Source of the DNA: Arthrobacter_J sp038199985
Lineage (GTDB): Bacteria > Actinomycetota > Actinomycetes > Actinomycetales > Micrococcaceae
Length of the DNA: 64,000 nt
Assembly: GCA_038199985.1 (NCBI GenBank)
Contig: JBBPYK010000054.1
Coordinates: 1-64,000 of the forward strand
Direction of reading: 5' to 3'
A program made the translations under genes and the position numbers. Below the pieces are notes generated by a model. It saw nothing but the letters and a program-made list of their open reading frames with translations. It was not told the origin of the DNA and made no database searches. This document shows, in pieces, positions 43,968 to 52,615 of this stretch (within the stretch, counting starts at the first letter, position 1; the number at the start of each line of letters is the position of its first letter).

Positions 43968-45259
43968 ATATCCCCGTAGTGACTGTCGGTGAATCCACCG
44001 GAGACCTAGTCACTGGATTGGAGAGACTTCGAGGACCCGTAACGGTCGTCCGAAGGTGCACTGAGTTCACAGAGCTGATCGCTGCTTGTCAAACAGGACT
44101 GGCACGGGCCGCAATCTTGGCAAGTGAATCCGGTGAAGTAACTGGATCGTTGGTTGCCCGGCTGGCAGAGTCGGAAGTCGCCGTGGTTGTCCTCACCGAT
44201 GACAGCGAGGCACGGCTTCGGCTGGATGGGCTCGGCGTCCACCACGTATCGAGCTCTGTAAGTGCTGCGGAACTAGCTTCGGCAGTTGAAGAGTCTGTTC
44301 GTGCTTTGAAACTACGCCCGCAGACTCGGGAGGTGGGGGACTATGGAGCTACAGCTGCGGCACTCACAGACTTGTCTTCGACCGAGGAGCGGCACCGGGC
44401 AGAAGGCTCGTCCCCACGAGGTGCCGTGACTACCATTTGGGGTCCGTACGGCGCACCGGGCAGAACAACCATCGCCGTAAACTTTGCGGCGGAGCTGGCC
44501 GCATCAGGAAGAAACGTCCTTCTGATCGATGCAGACACGTATGGTGCGTCGGTCGCTGCCTCTCTGGGACTGCTCGACGAAACCGCTGGTCTGGCACATG
44601 CCTGCAGACTCGCAGATCAAGGTTCCTTGGATGCGTCTTCGCTCGCCCGGGTATCAACTGAGGTGGCGATTAGTGGTGGTCGCCTTCGAGTCTTGACCGG
44701 CATAACGAGGCCCGATCGCTGGGCCGAGCTACGGGCGTCGGCTCTTCGTAGGGTTCTCGAAGAGGCCCGCACATTGGTTGACGACGTCGTCATCGACTGT
44801 AGCTTTTGTCTTGAGGCGGATGAAGAACTCAGTTTTGACACCATGGCTCCCCGCAGAAATGGTGCCACGCTCGTGTCTCTCGAGTCTGCTGACACAATCT
44901 TGGCGATCGGCTCAGCGGACTCCATAGGAATGCCCAGGTTGGTGCGTGCGCTGAGCCAACTATCACAAGCGGTGCCTACCGCGTCCCCGCGCGTCCTCTT
45001 CAATCGCGTCAGGGCGTCAGCCGTAGGCCGGTCACCCGAGCGGCAGCTGCGCGAAGCATGGGAACGATTTGGTCCGCAGCATTCCATCGAAGCATTCCTA
45101 CCAGCGGATGAAGCGGCGGCAGACAAAGCGCTTCTTGCAGGGTCGGTGCTCTTGGAAGCAGCACCGGACTCGCGGCTGAGGGAAGGCATTGCCGCTATCG
45201 CAGGGATCGGTGTCAGCCGCACTCGAAGAGCCGCCAGAAGCGGCCGCAGCCTAAAGTGA
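43964..45259 (+). CDS. CpaE/MinD-like P-loop protein with both P-loop lysines replaced
   Basis: A 431-residue protein. Residues 1-115 resemble the receiver-like N-terminal domain of CpaE, then a variable linker leads to a MinD/ParA-type domain (about 154-420). The deviant Walker A segment is GPYGAPGRTTIAVNFA (160-175): aligned with K-G-G-x-G-K-T-T, the signature Lys is Tyr162 and the P-loop Lys is Arg167. Walker A' (LLIDADTYGASVAASLGL) and a later DDVVIDCSF strand are present. Arg may still bind nucleotide, but normal dimer-dependent ATP hydrolysis is doubtful. It is coupled to the SAF membrane protein and may position or regulate it. Confidence 0.83.
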   Translation: MNIPVVTVGESTGDLVTGLERLRGPVTVVRRCTEFTELIAACQTGLARAAILASESGEVTGSLVARLAESEVAVVVLTDDSEARLRLDGLGVHHVSSSVSAAELASAVEESVRALKLRPQTREVGDYGATAAALTDLSSTEERHRAEGSSPRGAVTTIWGPYGAPGRTTIAVNFAAELAASGRNVLLIDADTYGASVAASLGLLDETAGLAHACRLADQGSLDASSLARVSTEVAISGGRLRVLTGITRPDRWAELRASALRRVLEEARTLVDDVVIDCSFCLEADEELSFDTMAPRRNGATLVSLESADTILAIGSADSIGMPRLVRALSQLSQAVPTASPRVLFNRVRASAVGRSPERQLREAWERFGPQHSIEAFLPADEAAADKALLAGSVLLEAAPDSRLREGIAAIAGIGVSRTRRAARSGRSLK

Positions 45260-45297
45260 AGTTTAACCAAAACGGCGCTAGGCTCATGAGGTAAGGG

Positions 45298-45317
45298 ACT
45301 GCAACGGTGCAGTTTTT
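45298..45317 (+). terminator. Rho-independent terminator after the CpaE-like gene
   Basis: ACTGCA (45298-45303) and TGCAGT (45308-45313) form a perfect 6 bp stem with a four-base loop, followed directly by a T-run (45313-45317). It lies 38 bases after the CpaE-like stop and 24 bases before the glutamate dehydrogenase start. If that gene's promoter lies upstream (a TAGGCT hexamer is at 45279-45284), the stem would sit in its 5' leader and could act as an attenuator. Confidence 0.75.
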
Positions 45318-45340
45318 CATTTCTTAGTGGAGGCGTTTCA

Positions 45341-48300
45341 ATGTCGTCTGGATCCAGCACGGCGGATCTGTCCAGTTCAGGCACTTCGGTAGAAGAGTTC
45401 ATCGAAAACTACTATGAGCAGCTGGCCGCTGAAGATGCCAGACAATACAGCCCGGAGACCTTGAGAACCAGAGCTACGAAGCATCGCGCACTGGCCGCGT
45501 CGAGACGCGCTGGAGGCGTCGCGGTTGACGTACTGGAAGAAGACGATGCCAGTATCATCTTGGTGGTCACTGACGATATTCCCTTCTTGGTGGATTCAGT
45601 GACCGCCGAAATTGTGCGGCAGAATGCTGCAATTCAGTTGGTCATCCACCCAACCTTCGTTGCCACACGTGACCAAGACAGCGGACAGCTCGTACGTTTG
45701 GACAAGGTGCCTTCACATGCCGGCATCTCGAATGGAGATACAGCGGCGATTCCAAGCCTTGCGCACCTTCTGGATGGGAAAAATAACACCACACTGGTTG
45801 AGTCTTGGATTGCCGTCGAAGTGAGGCGACTCAAGAGTCCCGAAAGTCGCCAACAACTGATCGACGGCGTGACGCGTGTTCTCGGAGACGCCAAATCCGC
45901 AGTAGAAGATTGGTCTGCCATGAGAGCCAAGGCGCGGGAGATTGCCGAGGATCTCAAATCACTTCCACAGGCGGAGGCCGTTCCGGATCTCGATCAGGCA
46001 CGTGAGCTGTTGACCTGGCTAGATAAGGGCAATTTCACGTTTCTTGGTTTCCGCGAATATGACCTGAAAACTGTGGACTCCGAAGATGTTCTTTTCGTCA
46101 AGGATGGTTCAGGACTCGGCCTCATGCGCGATGTTCGCGATGGACGGAAGATCCAACACTTGACCACGGCTGGAAAGGCCAAAGCCCGGGAGTCACGTGC
46201 TCTTGTCGTAACGAAAGCCAACTCACGCTCTACTGTTCACCGAGCTGCATACTTGGATTATATCGGCATCAAGCGTTTCGATGCTCAGGGGAATGTGGAT
46301 GGTGAGAGGCGCTTCATCGGATTGTTCTCTACCACCGCCTACACCGACGCGGTGCGACGCGTTCCGGTTGTGCGGGACAAGGTCGATGCTGTGCTGCGGA
46401 AATGTGGTTTTCATCCGAACTCACATTCCGGCAAGGACCTCATGTCGATTCTTGAAACGTATCCTCGGGACGAACTGTTCCAGATTGACGCTGACGATAT
46501 GGCCAGTACGGCCATGGGCATCTTGCGTTTGCAAGAACGACGCCGTACGCGTCTTTTTTTACGGCCGGATGTTTACGGACGGTTTATGTCTGCCGTGATT
46601 TATCTCCCTCGTGACCGTTACACCACGAACACTCGGTTGCGCATTGAAGATGAGCTGCGGCAAACGTTCAACGCTGAAGCGATCGAGTTCGAGGCGCGGA
46701 TGAGCGAGTCAGCGCTGACACGACTCTTCTTCCGAATCAGGCTCCCCCGTGGCGGCGAGGCCCCGGATGTTGATTCAGCAGCACTGGAACAAAGACTCGT
46801 CCAGTCGACCCGCTCATGGAGCGAGGGAATGGAAGAGGTAACCCATTCGAAGTTTGGTCGTGAAAAAGCCGATTATGTATCGTCCCAGTGGGCCGAAGCG
46901 TTCCCACCGAGCTACCGTGTACTTTTTGAGGTCGAGGATGCTCTAGATGATATCGAACGCTTCGAGAGCTACGAATCAGGCGGAAGTTCGGCCCCGGTCC
47001 TGCAGGTTTACGTGCCAAGCTCCCAAGACGCATCCAAAGACGAAGATGCGCGACTGAACCTGTATCTTCGTGAACCGAAGAGTCTGAGCCAGATTCTCCC
47101 GCATCTGCACAATCTTGGCCTGGAAGTGCTGGACGAGCGTCCGTTTGAGATCAACAGAGCGGATGGAACGAATTTTTACCTCTACGACCTCGGGCTGCGC
47201 TATCCAGATGGTATAGATCCGATGAAGACGGCTCAGCTTCTCGAGGACGCGTTCGGAGCGGCCATGACAGGCCAGAGCGAGTCCGATGAGTTCGACCGGA
47301 TGGTCCTCGCTGAGAATATGCAGTGGCGACAGGTGCTGGTCTTGCGCAGCTACGCCAAGTACATGCGCCAGCTCGGAAACGTCAACTCCTATGGATTTAT
47401 TGCTGACACTCTTCTTGCCAATCCGGTGGTTGCCCGCGCGCTCGTGGAGTTGTTCGAGGCGAGGTTCAACCCCGATCTCGATACGGATAAGCGTGAAGCG
47501 GCGGTTGACGCAGTGCAGGAGCAACTAAAAGCAGGGCTCGAAGAGGTTTCGACGCTCGACGCTGATCGAGTGCTGAGGACGGTGGCGAACCTCATTGAAT
47601 CGACATTGCGAACCAACTTCTTCCAAGAGAAGTCATACGTCAGCTTCAAACTTGATACCTTAAATATCGATGCGGCTCCGTTCCCTCGACCGAAATTCGA
47701 GATTTGGGTTTATTCTCCAAGAGTTGAGGGCGTACATCTACGCTTCGGTGACGTTGCCCGTGGTGGTCTTCGTTGGTCCGATCGCCGCGAAGACTTCAGA
47801 ACCGAGGTTCTGGGTTTGGTCAAGGCCCAGACCGTCAAGAATGCTGTCATTGTTCCATCGGGTGCCAAGGGTGGGTTCTTCGCTAAGCAGCTTCCGGACC
47901 CAGCGCTAGACCGTGGCGCTTGGATGGACGAAGGCAAAGAGAGCTACAAAATATTTATCCGTGGGCTGCTAGACGTCACGGACAATCTGGTCTCACAAGA
48001 GAATGGGCAGTCCGTCGTCGCTCCGGAGCGCGTGGTCAGGCACGATGGCGAAGATTCTTACCTCGTTGTCGCGGCGGACAAGGGGACTGCATCGTTCTCG
48101 GACACAGCGAACGCACTGTCGGCGGAATACAACTTTTGGCTGGGGGATGCTTTCGCATCGGGTGGGTCCGTTGGCTATGACCACAAAGCGATGGGGATCA
48201 CCGCACGGGGTGCCTGGGTATCGGTCAAGTGGCATTTCCGCGAGTTTGGAATAGACACGCAGGCGGAAGACTTCACGGTGGTCGGTATCGGTGACATGAG

Positions 48301-50176
48301 CGGTGACGTCTTTGGCAATGGAATGATGGCGTCCGAACATATCCGGCTCGTTGCGGCTTTTGATCACCGTCATATCTTCTTGGATCCAAGCCCCGTGGCC
48401 GAGACTTCATACGCCGAACGAGTCAGGCTGTTCAATTTGCCCCGTTCGTCGTGGGCGGACTATGATCCGACGCTGATCAGTCCGGGAGGCGGCGTTTTTG
48501 CCCGCTCTCGTAAATCGGTTCCCATTTCTGATGAGATCCGTCAGGTACTTGGACTTGGCGAGGATGTTACCTCCTTGAGCCCGCCAGAGTTGCTGCGGAC
48601 AATTCTGAGTGCTCCCGTCGATCTGCTGTACAACGGTGGCATTGGAACATATATCAAGGCTTCGACCGAGTCACATGCCGATGTTGGAGACAAAGCCAAT
48701 GATGCTATCCGCGTCGACGGTGCCGATATTCAAGCTCGGGTCATCGGGGAGGGCGGAAACCTCGGTATGACTCAGCGTGGCCGCATTGAAGCAGCTCGAA
48801 ATGGCGTGATCCTGAACACGGATGCGATCGACAATTCGGCAGGCGTGGATTGTTCTGACCACGAGGTCAATATCAAGATCTTCGTGGACCGGATGGTTGA
48901 AGCAGGCAAACTCGCGGTGGATGAAAGGGCAGAGTTCCTTCATTCCATGACGGATGAGGTTGCCAGACTGGTCCTTCAGGACAACACCGATCAGAACATT
49001 CTCCTGCTCAATGATAGACAGCGAGTTGTTGAGTGGAGTCCGAGTTTTGAACGGCTCATGGACCACCTTGAGGAGCACGCTGGCCTGAACCGTGAACTGG
49101 AGTTCCTCCCGACAACAAAGGAATTACATGAACGTCTTGGCTCCGGAGAGGGACTTACTTCTCCTGAGCTGGCTGTATTGGCGGCATACGCCAAAATTGA
49201 ACTGGCCAAGGAACTGACGGACAGTGATCTCGCTGACGATCCTTGGTTCGCACGGACGCTCCGCAGCTATTTCCCGAGACAACTCGTGGAGCGGTTCGAC
49301 GAAGAGCTGGATACGCATCCGTTGCGTCGCGAGATCGTTGCCACAGTGGTTGCGAATGACATGATCAACATGGGCGGTATTACGTTTGCCTTCCGGGTGA
49401 TGGAGGAAACGTCGGTTTCCGCAGCGGCCGTTGCCCGCGCGTTCGCGGCTCTACGCGAGATCTTCGAGTTCGACGAGATGGTCGATTCTCTGGCTTCCAT
49501 GCCTGCCAAATTCCCGGTTGACCGGTGGTGCACTGTCTATCTGGATATGCGTCGGCTACTGGACCGTGCTGTCCGGTGGTTTGCCAACCATGTGAGTACT
49601 GAAACTGACGTCGGACAGGATGTGGCGCACTTCAAGCCGCTGATTGATCCTCTCCGTACGCACTTGGTTGACTACGCCATGGGTTCTGATTTGGAGCGCA
49701 TAGAAGAGTGGCGGGAGAAGGCCGCTCGTTGGGGTCTGCCAGAGTCTGTGGGGCGGCACTGGGCTGAGCAGTTTGAAAGCTACGGTTTGCTTGATATTGC
49801 GTACGCTACACAACGCATTGACGAACCCGTAGAGGAAATCGCCAAGGTCTACTACGCCATTTACGATAGGTTCGACGTCGACTCCTTATTGACCAGGATC
49901 TCTCAGCTTCCACGGGAAGACAGGTGGCAGGCGCTTGCCCGGGCCGCACTCCGCGACGATCTGTACTCGACGATCGCCGATATGACGTATTCGGTGATGA
50001 GGGCAACAACCGCCGGTACTCGTGCGATAGAGCGCTTGGCGGACTGGGAGGCGCAGAACGCTCTGAATCTTGAGCGGGCTACAAAGATGTTCGACGAGGT
50101 CAATAGGCTTGAACGAGACGATATGGCGTCTCTGTCTGTTGCACTACGCCATCTGCGTTCCGTCGTTCGGCGTTGA
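45341..50176 (+). CDS. gdh: Large NAD-dependent glutamate dehydrogenase (GDH-180/Rv2476c type)
   Basis: A 1611-residue enzyme of the L-180 class, which deaminates glutamate to 2-oxoglutarate with NAD. A long N-terminal regulatory region with ACT-like parts (SIILVVTDDIPFLVDSVTAE) precedes the catalytic domain at about 780-1230: HLRFGDVARGGLRWSDRRED (quoted from the substrate site), TVKNAVIVPSGAKGGFFAKQ with the catalytic lysines, and the NAD domain VVGIGDMSGDVFGNGMM. VIGEGGNLGMTQRGRIEAA follows. The C-terminal helical region is complete. ATG 45341 has GTGGAGG nine bases upstream. It has no close operon partner; the kinase gene begins 11 bases downstream, so co-transcription is possible. Confidence 0.96.
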   Translation: MSSGSSTADLSSSGTSVEEFIENYYEQLAAEDARQYSPETLRTRATKHRALAASRRAGGVAVDVLEEDDASIILVVTDDIPFLVDSVTAEIVRQNAAIQLVIHPTFVATRDQDSGQLVRLDKVPSHAGISNGDTAAIPSLAHLLDGKNNTTLVESWIAVEVRRLKSPESRQQLIDGVTRVLGDAKSAVEDWSAMRAKAREIAEDLKSLPQAEAVPDLDQARELLTWLDKGNFTFLGFREYDLKTVDSEDVLFVKDGSGLGLMRDVRDGRKIQHLTTAGKAKARESRALVVTKANSRSTVHRAAYLDYIGIKRFDAQGNVDGERRFIGLFSTTAYTDAVRRVPVVRDKVDAVLRKCGFHPNSHSGKDLMSILETYPRDELFQIDADDMASTAMGILRLQERRRTRLFLRPDVYGRFMSAVIYLPRDRYTTNTRLRIEDELRQTFNAEAIEFEARMSESALTRLFFRIRLPRGGEAPDVDSAALEQRLVQSTRSWSEGMEEVTHSKFGREKADYVSSQWAEAFPPSYRVLFEVEDALDDIERFESYESGGSSAPVLQVYVPSSQDASKDEDARLNLYLREPKSLSQILPHLHNLGLEVLDERPFEINRADGTNFYLYDLGLRYPDGIDPMKTAQLLEDAFGAAMTGQSESDEFDRMVLAENMQWRQVLVLRSYAKYMRQLGNVNSYGFIADTLLANPVVARALVELFEARFNPDLDTDKREAAVDAVQEQLKAGLEEVSTLDADRVLRTVANLIESTLRTNFFQEKSYVSFKLDTLNIDAAPFPRPKFEIWVYSPRVEGVHLRFGDVARGGLRWSDRREDFRTEVLGLVKAQTVKNAVIVPSGAKGGFFAKQLPDPALDRGAWMDEGKESYKIFIRGLLDVTDNLVSQENGQSVVAPERVVRHDGEDSYLVVAADKGTASFSDTANALSAEYNFWLGDAFASGGSVGYDHKAMGITARGAWVSVKWHFREFGIDTQAEDFTVVGIGDMSGDVFGNGMMASEHIRLVAAFDHRHIFLDPSPVAETSYAERVRLFNLPRSSWADYDPTLISPGGGVFARSRKSVPISDEIRQVLGLGEDVTSLSPPELLRTILSAPVDLLYNGGIGTYIKASTESHADVGDKANDAIRVDGADIQARVIGEGGNLGMTQRGRIEAARNGVILNTDAIDNSAGVDCSDHEVNIKIFVDRMVEAGKLAVDERAEFLHSMTDEVARLVLQDNTDQNILLLNDRQRVVEWSPSFERLMDHLEEHAGLNRELEFLPTTKELHERLGSGEGLTSPELAVLAAYAKIELAKELTDSDLADDPWFARTLRSYFPRQLVERFDEELDTHPLRREIVATVVANDMINMGGITFAFRVMEETSVSAAAVARAFAALREIFEFDEMVDSLASMPAKFPVDRWCTVYLDMRRLLDRAVRWFANHVSTETDVGQDVAHFKPLIDPLRTHLVDYAMGSDLERIEEWREKAARWGLPESVGRHWAEQFESYGLLDIAYATQRIDEPVEEIAKVYYAIYDRFDVDSLLTRISQLPREDRWQALARAALRDDLYSTIADMTYSVMRATTAGTRAIERLADWEAQNALNLERATKMFDEVNRLERDDMASLSVALRHLRSVVRR

Positions 50177-50187
50177 CGTCTTAGCCT

Positions 50188-51657
50188 GTGGCCATCTTCA
50201 CCGACCCAATCTGGGACGCTGATTTCGGACCAGAAGATGCAGATTGGCTGCATCTCCTGGTTGGGGACTGGCAAATGATTGCTGATCTGGCGTTTGCCGA
50301 TTTGGCGTTGTGGTTTCCGGATGAAAGCGGCGGGTACGTCGCTCTCGCGCATGCTAGACCTTCGACGTCCCACACAGTTTTTCACGCTGATTTTGTGGGT
50401 GAACGAATGCGCGCAGACCTGACGCCGCTGGTGGATCGGTCATGGATTAGCCGCCGAATCGAAACAGCGCCAAAGCATGAACCAGCGCAGGACAGTGATT
50501 CTGCGATGAGAGTGGAGGCGGTGCCCGTCGTGCGCAACGGGCGCACTCTTGCAGTCGTGACTTCCCATTCTGAAGCTGCGTCTTCTCGCGCACCATCCAC
50601 ATTGGAGTGTACTTATCGCAGGTGCGCCGATGATCTATTGACCATGGTTACGTTGGGGCTCTGGCCGGATTCCGCAGAGCCCACGGGGGCGAGGCGGGGG
50701 GCGCCCCGGGTTGGTGATGGGCTCATCCGCCTCAGCGAGGATGGTGTAGTTGAGTATGCGAGTCCAAACGGTGTCTCGGCGTTTCGTCGGCTGGGCGAAG
50801 CGGGAACTCTAGAGGGCCGACTGTTGATGGATATCACTACTAATCTCATGCGGGGACGACATCCTGTAGATGAGTCCATGAGCATGGTCGTGACAGGCAG
50901 AATGCCATGGCGTACAGAGATCGATGCCAGGGGAGTGAGCTTGTCCTTGAGGTCGATTCCGTTGAGGAATAGTGACGGCCGTTATGGGGCGGTTGTCGTG
51001 TGTAGGGATGTCTCTGAACTTCGTCGTCGCGAGCTCGAACTGGTGTCCAAGGATGCCACGATCCGGGAGATCCACCACCGGGTTAAGAACAACTTGCAGA
51101 CGGTGGCTGCTTTGCTGCGCTTGCAGTCACGACGCATGAAAAGCGACGAGGGTCGATTGGGCCTCGAAGAAGCAATGAGGCGGGTTGCGACGATTGCGCT
51201 CGTTCATGAAACGCTATCTCAGGGCTTGGCTCAAACCGTCGACTTCGACCAGTTGATTGATCGTCAGTTCAGGTTGTCCGCGGAGGTTGCTTCGCCAGGA
51301 CAAGATGTCAAGACTGAACGACGGGGTGAGTTCGGTGAATTGCCCAGTGACTTCGCGACGCCATTGGCCCTGGTCATTAATGAATTGGTCACGAACGCTG
51401 TTGAACACGGGCTCGCGGGCCGCGGGGGAACAGTACGACTAACCGCCGAACGCCGAATGGAAACGGGTTCCGAAATTCTTGACGTTACCGTAGCCGATGA
51501 TGGCGTGGGCGTTGATTCCAAAATCACGACCGAAGGCTTGGGTCAGCAGATAGTCCAGACGTTAGTGGCCAGTGAGCTTCGAGGTAGCATCACGTGGGAC
51601 GCACGAGCGGGTGGCGGAACGGACGTTCGGCTCAAGATGGGAATTCCAAAAGACTAG
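50188..51657 (+). CDS. pdtaS: PdtaS-like sensor histidine kinase
   Basis: A 489-residue soluble histidine kinase. An N-terminal GAF-like domain (about 20-155) and a PAS domain (about 175-280; DGLIRLSEDGVVEYASPNGV, VVCRDVSELRRRE) precede a HisKA_2 domain with the phospho-acceptor region EIHHRVKNNLQTVAALLRLQ (His at 296/297) and an HATPase domain (NELVTNAVEHGL, VADDGVGVD). This order matches PdtaS, which signals through the ANTAR-domain antiterminator PdtaR; no such regulator gene is near. No membrane helix is present, so the ligand is sensed in the cytosol. GTG 50188 has a weak ribosome-binding site. Confidence 0.93.
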   Translation: MAIFTDPIWDADFGPEDADWLHLLVGDWQMIADLAFADLALWFPDESGGYVALAHARPSTSHTVFHADFVGERMRADLTPLVDRSWISRRIETAPKHEPAQDSDSAMRVEAVPVVRNGRTLAVVTSHSEAASSRAPSTLECTYRRCADDLLTMVTLGLWPDSAEPTGARRGAPRVGDGLIRLSEDGVVEYASPNGVSAFRRLGEAGTLEGRLLMDITTNLMRGRHPVDESMSMVVTGRMPWRTEIDARGVSLSLRSIPLRNSDGRYGAVVVCRDVSELRRRELELVSKDATIREIHHRVKNNLQTVAALLRLQSRRMKSDEGRLGLEEAMRRVATIALVHETLSQGLAQTVDFDQLIDRQFRLSAEVASPGQDVKTERRGEFGELPSDFATPLALVINELVTNAVEHGLAGRGGTVRLTAERRMETGSEILDVTVADDGVGVDSKITTEGLGQQIVQTLVASELRGSITWDARAGGGTDVRLKMGIPKD

Positions 51658-51689
51658 GACGGAGTCCATCGGGCTAGTGCCCGGCGCTT

Positions 51690-51938
51690 CTATGAGGCGC
51701 GGCGGGCACGAGCAGCTCGGCGCTTCAACGCGCGGCGCTCATCTTCGCTCATACCACCCCACACACCGGCATCTTGACCTGACTCGATGGCCCACTGCAA
51801 GCATGTATCAATGACGGGACAGCGTCGGCAGACGCTCTTGGCCTCCTCGATCTGGAGCAGTGCGGGGCCGGTGTTTCCAACCGGAAAGAATAATTCCGGG
51901 TCCTTGTCCAGGCAGGCTGCTTTGCTACGCCAATCCAT
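51690..51938 (-). CDS. whiB1: WhiB1-family iron-sulfur transcriptional regulator
   Basis: An 82-residue WhiB protein closest to WhiB1. Cys9, Cys37, Cys40 and Cys46 (AACL, CRRC, DTCL) should hold the 4Fe-4S cluster; FFPVGNTGPALLQIEEAK is the WhiB1-type region and GVWGG the turn that contacts sigma region 4. The basic tail LKRRAARARRAS binds DNA. ATG 51938 (MDWRSKAACLD) is the usual family start; GTG 51947 is an alternative. In mycobacteria WhiB1 is essential and nitric-oxide sensitive. The upstream leader has two mutually exclusive terminator-like hairpins. Confidence 0.95.
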   Translation of the reverse strand: MDWRSKAACLDKDPELFFPVGNTGPALLQIEEAKSVCRRCPVIDTCLQWAIESGQDAGVWGGMSEDERRALKRRAARARRAS

Positions 51939-51986
51939 AATGATCACGTTCTCCTTAGGGGATTAAATGGTAGCGGTCCTTGCTGT

Positions 51987-52027
51987 AAAAAGGCCCACCA
52001 CATGCAAAAGGGGCCATGCAAGGCCCC
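51987..52027 (-). promoter_or_regulatory. Two overlapping terminator-like hairpins upstream of whiB1
   Basis: On the minus strand, hairpin 1 is GGGGCC (52022-52027) with GGCCCC (52010-52015), loop of six, followed by UUUU. The same middle arm can instead pair as GGCCC with GGGCC (51992-51996), followed by UUUUU (51987-51991). The two folds exclude each other. They lie about 50 bases before the whiB1 start, as in an attenuator, or they may end an unrecognised small RNA. Confidence 0.5.
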
Positions 52028-52177
52028 GAAACCAACTGAGTTAAAGGATTCCACGTTAAAACTCGGCTAACAAGGGGTTAAGGGCAGGGACTTTGTTGCA
52101 ACGACGAGTGATTCGTCACATACTTGGTTTCTTCTTGCCACTTCACATCGAGCGTCTCACATCGAAGCGATCTCGGA

Positions 52178-52183
52178 TAGGGT
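52178..52183 (+). promoter_or_regulatory. -10 element of a probable leaderless promoter
   Basis: TAGGGT ends six bases before GTG 52190. CTCACA at 52156-52161 is a possible -35 (four of six matches to TTGACA) with a 16-base spacer. No Shine-Dalgarno sequence precedes the GTG. Confidence 0.5.
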
Positions 52184-52189
52184 TTCAGT

Positions 52190-52615
52190 GTGTCAAGGCT
52201 CAACACTCCAGATTCTCCCGTGGCTGCTCCGGCAGGTGTGCGGGCTATCTGCGGCCTTCTTCTCGTCGAGACCGTCATGCTGATCGTTGTAGGAATCTGG
52301 TATGCCGTATCCATGTTCCGATCTGATTCATACGATACTGGGGTTGCGTTTTTCAGTCTTGCGTTGATCGCCCTGGCCATTGGGTGGTTGGTGGCAGTTT
52401 CTGTATTTCTCTACCGCGGCTACCGCTGGACCCGATCTGCGGCTTTGGTGTGGCAACTTTTCCTTATCGTTTTAGCCTTTCCTTTGTTCAACGGGGAACA
52501 GTGGTTTTTGGCGCTGGCTGTTGTAACTCCAGCAGCAACTATTCTTCTGCTGTTGTTCTCCCAACCCGTTGTCGCTTTTATGGGCAGGCGTTCCGAGAGC
52601 GGACGGACCTTCTAA
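52190..52615 (+). CDS. Small four-helix membrane protein, function unknown
   Basis: A 141-residue integral membrane protein with four predicted helices: about 17-37 (AICGLLLVETVMLIVVGIWY), 50-72 (VAFFSLALIALAIGWLVAVS), 84-100 (AALVWQLFLIVLAFPLF) and 106-126 (FLALAVVTPAATILLLLF). Charged loops (RGYRWTRS) and a polar tail (GRRSESGRTF) complete it. Similar short proteins of unknown role are common next to whiB in Micrococcales; I cannot name a family. It probably starts on a leaderless mRNA. Its stop codon overlaps that of the convergent FHA-ATPase gene by three bases. Confidence 0.78.
   Translation: MSRLNTPDSPVAAPAGVRAICGLLLVETVMLIVVGIWYAVSMFRSDSYDTGVAFFSLALIALAIGWLVAVSVFLYRGYRWTRSAALVWQLFLIVLAFPLFNGEQWFLALAVVTPAATILLLLFSQPVVAFMGRRSESGRTF

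Noticed and set aside
43314..45259. Tad pilus locus
   Set aside because: SAF and CpaE-like proteins alone are insufficient; no TadA, TadB, TadC, pilin or prepilin peptidase gene is in the window.
52612..52615. Frameshift or gene fusion where two stop codons overlap
   Set aside because: The two genes are convergent and simply share three bases at their stops; both reading frames are intact.
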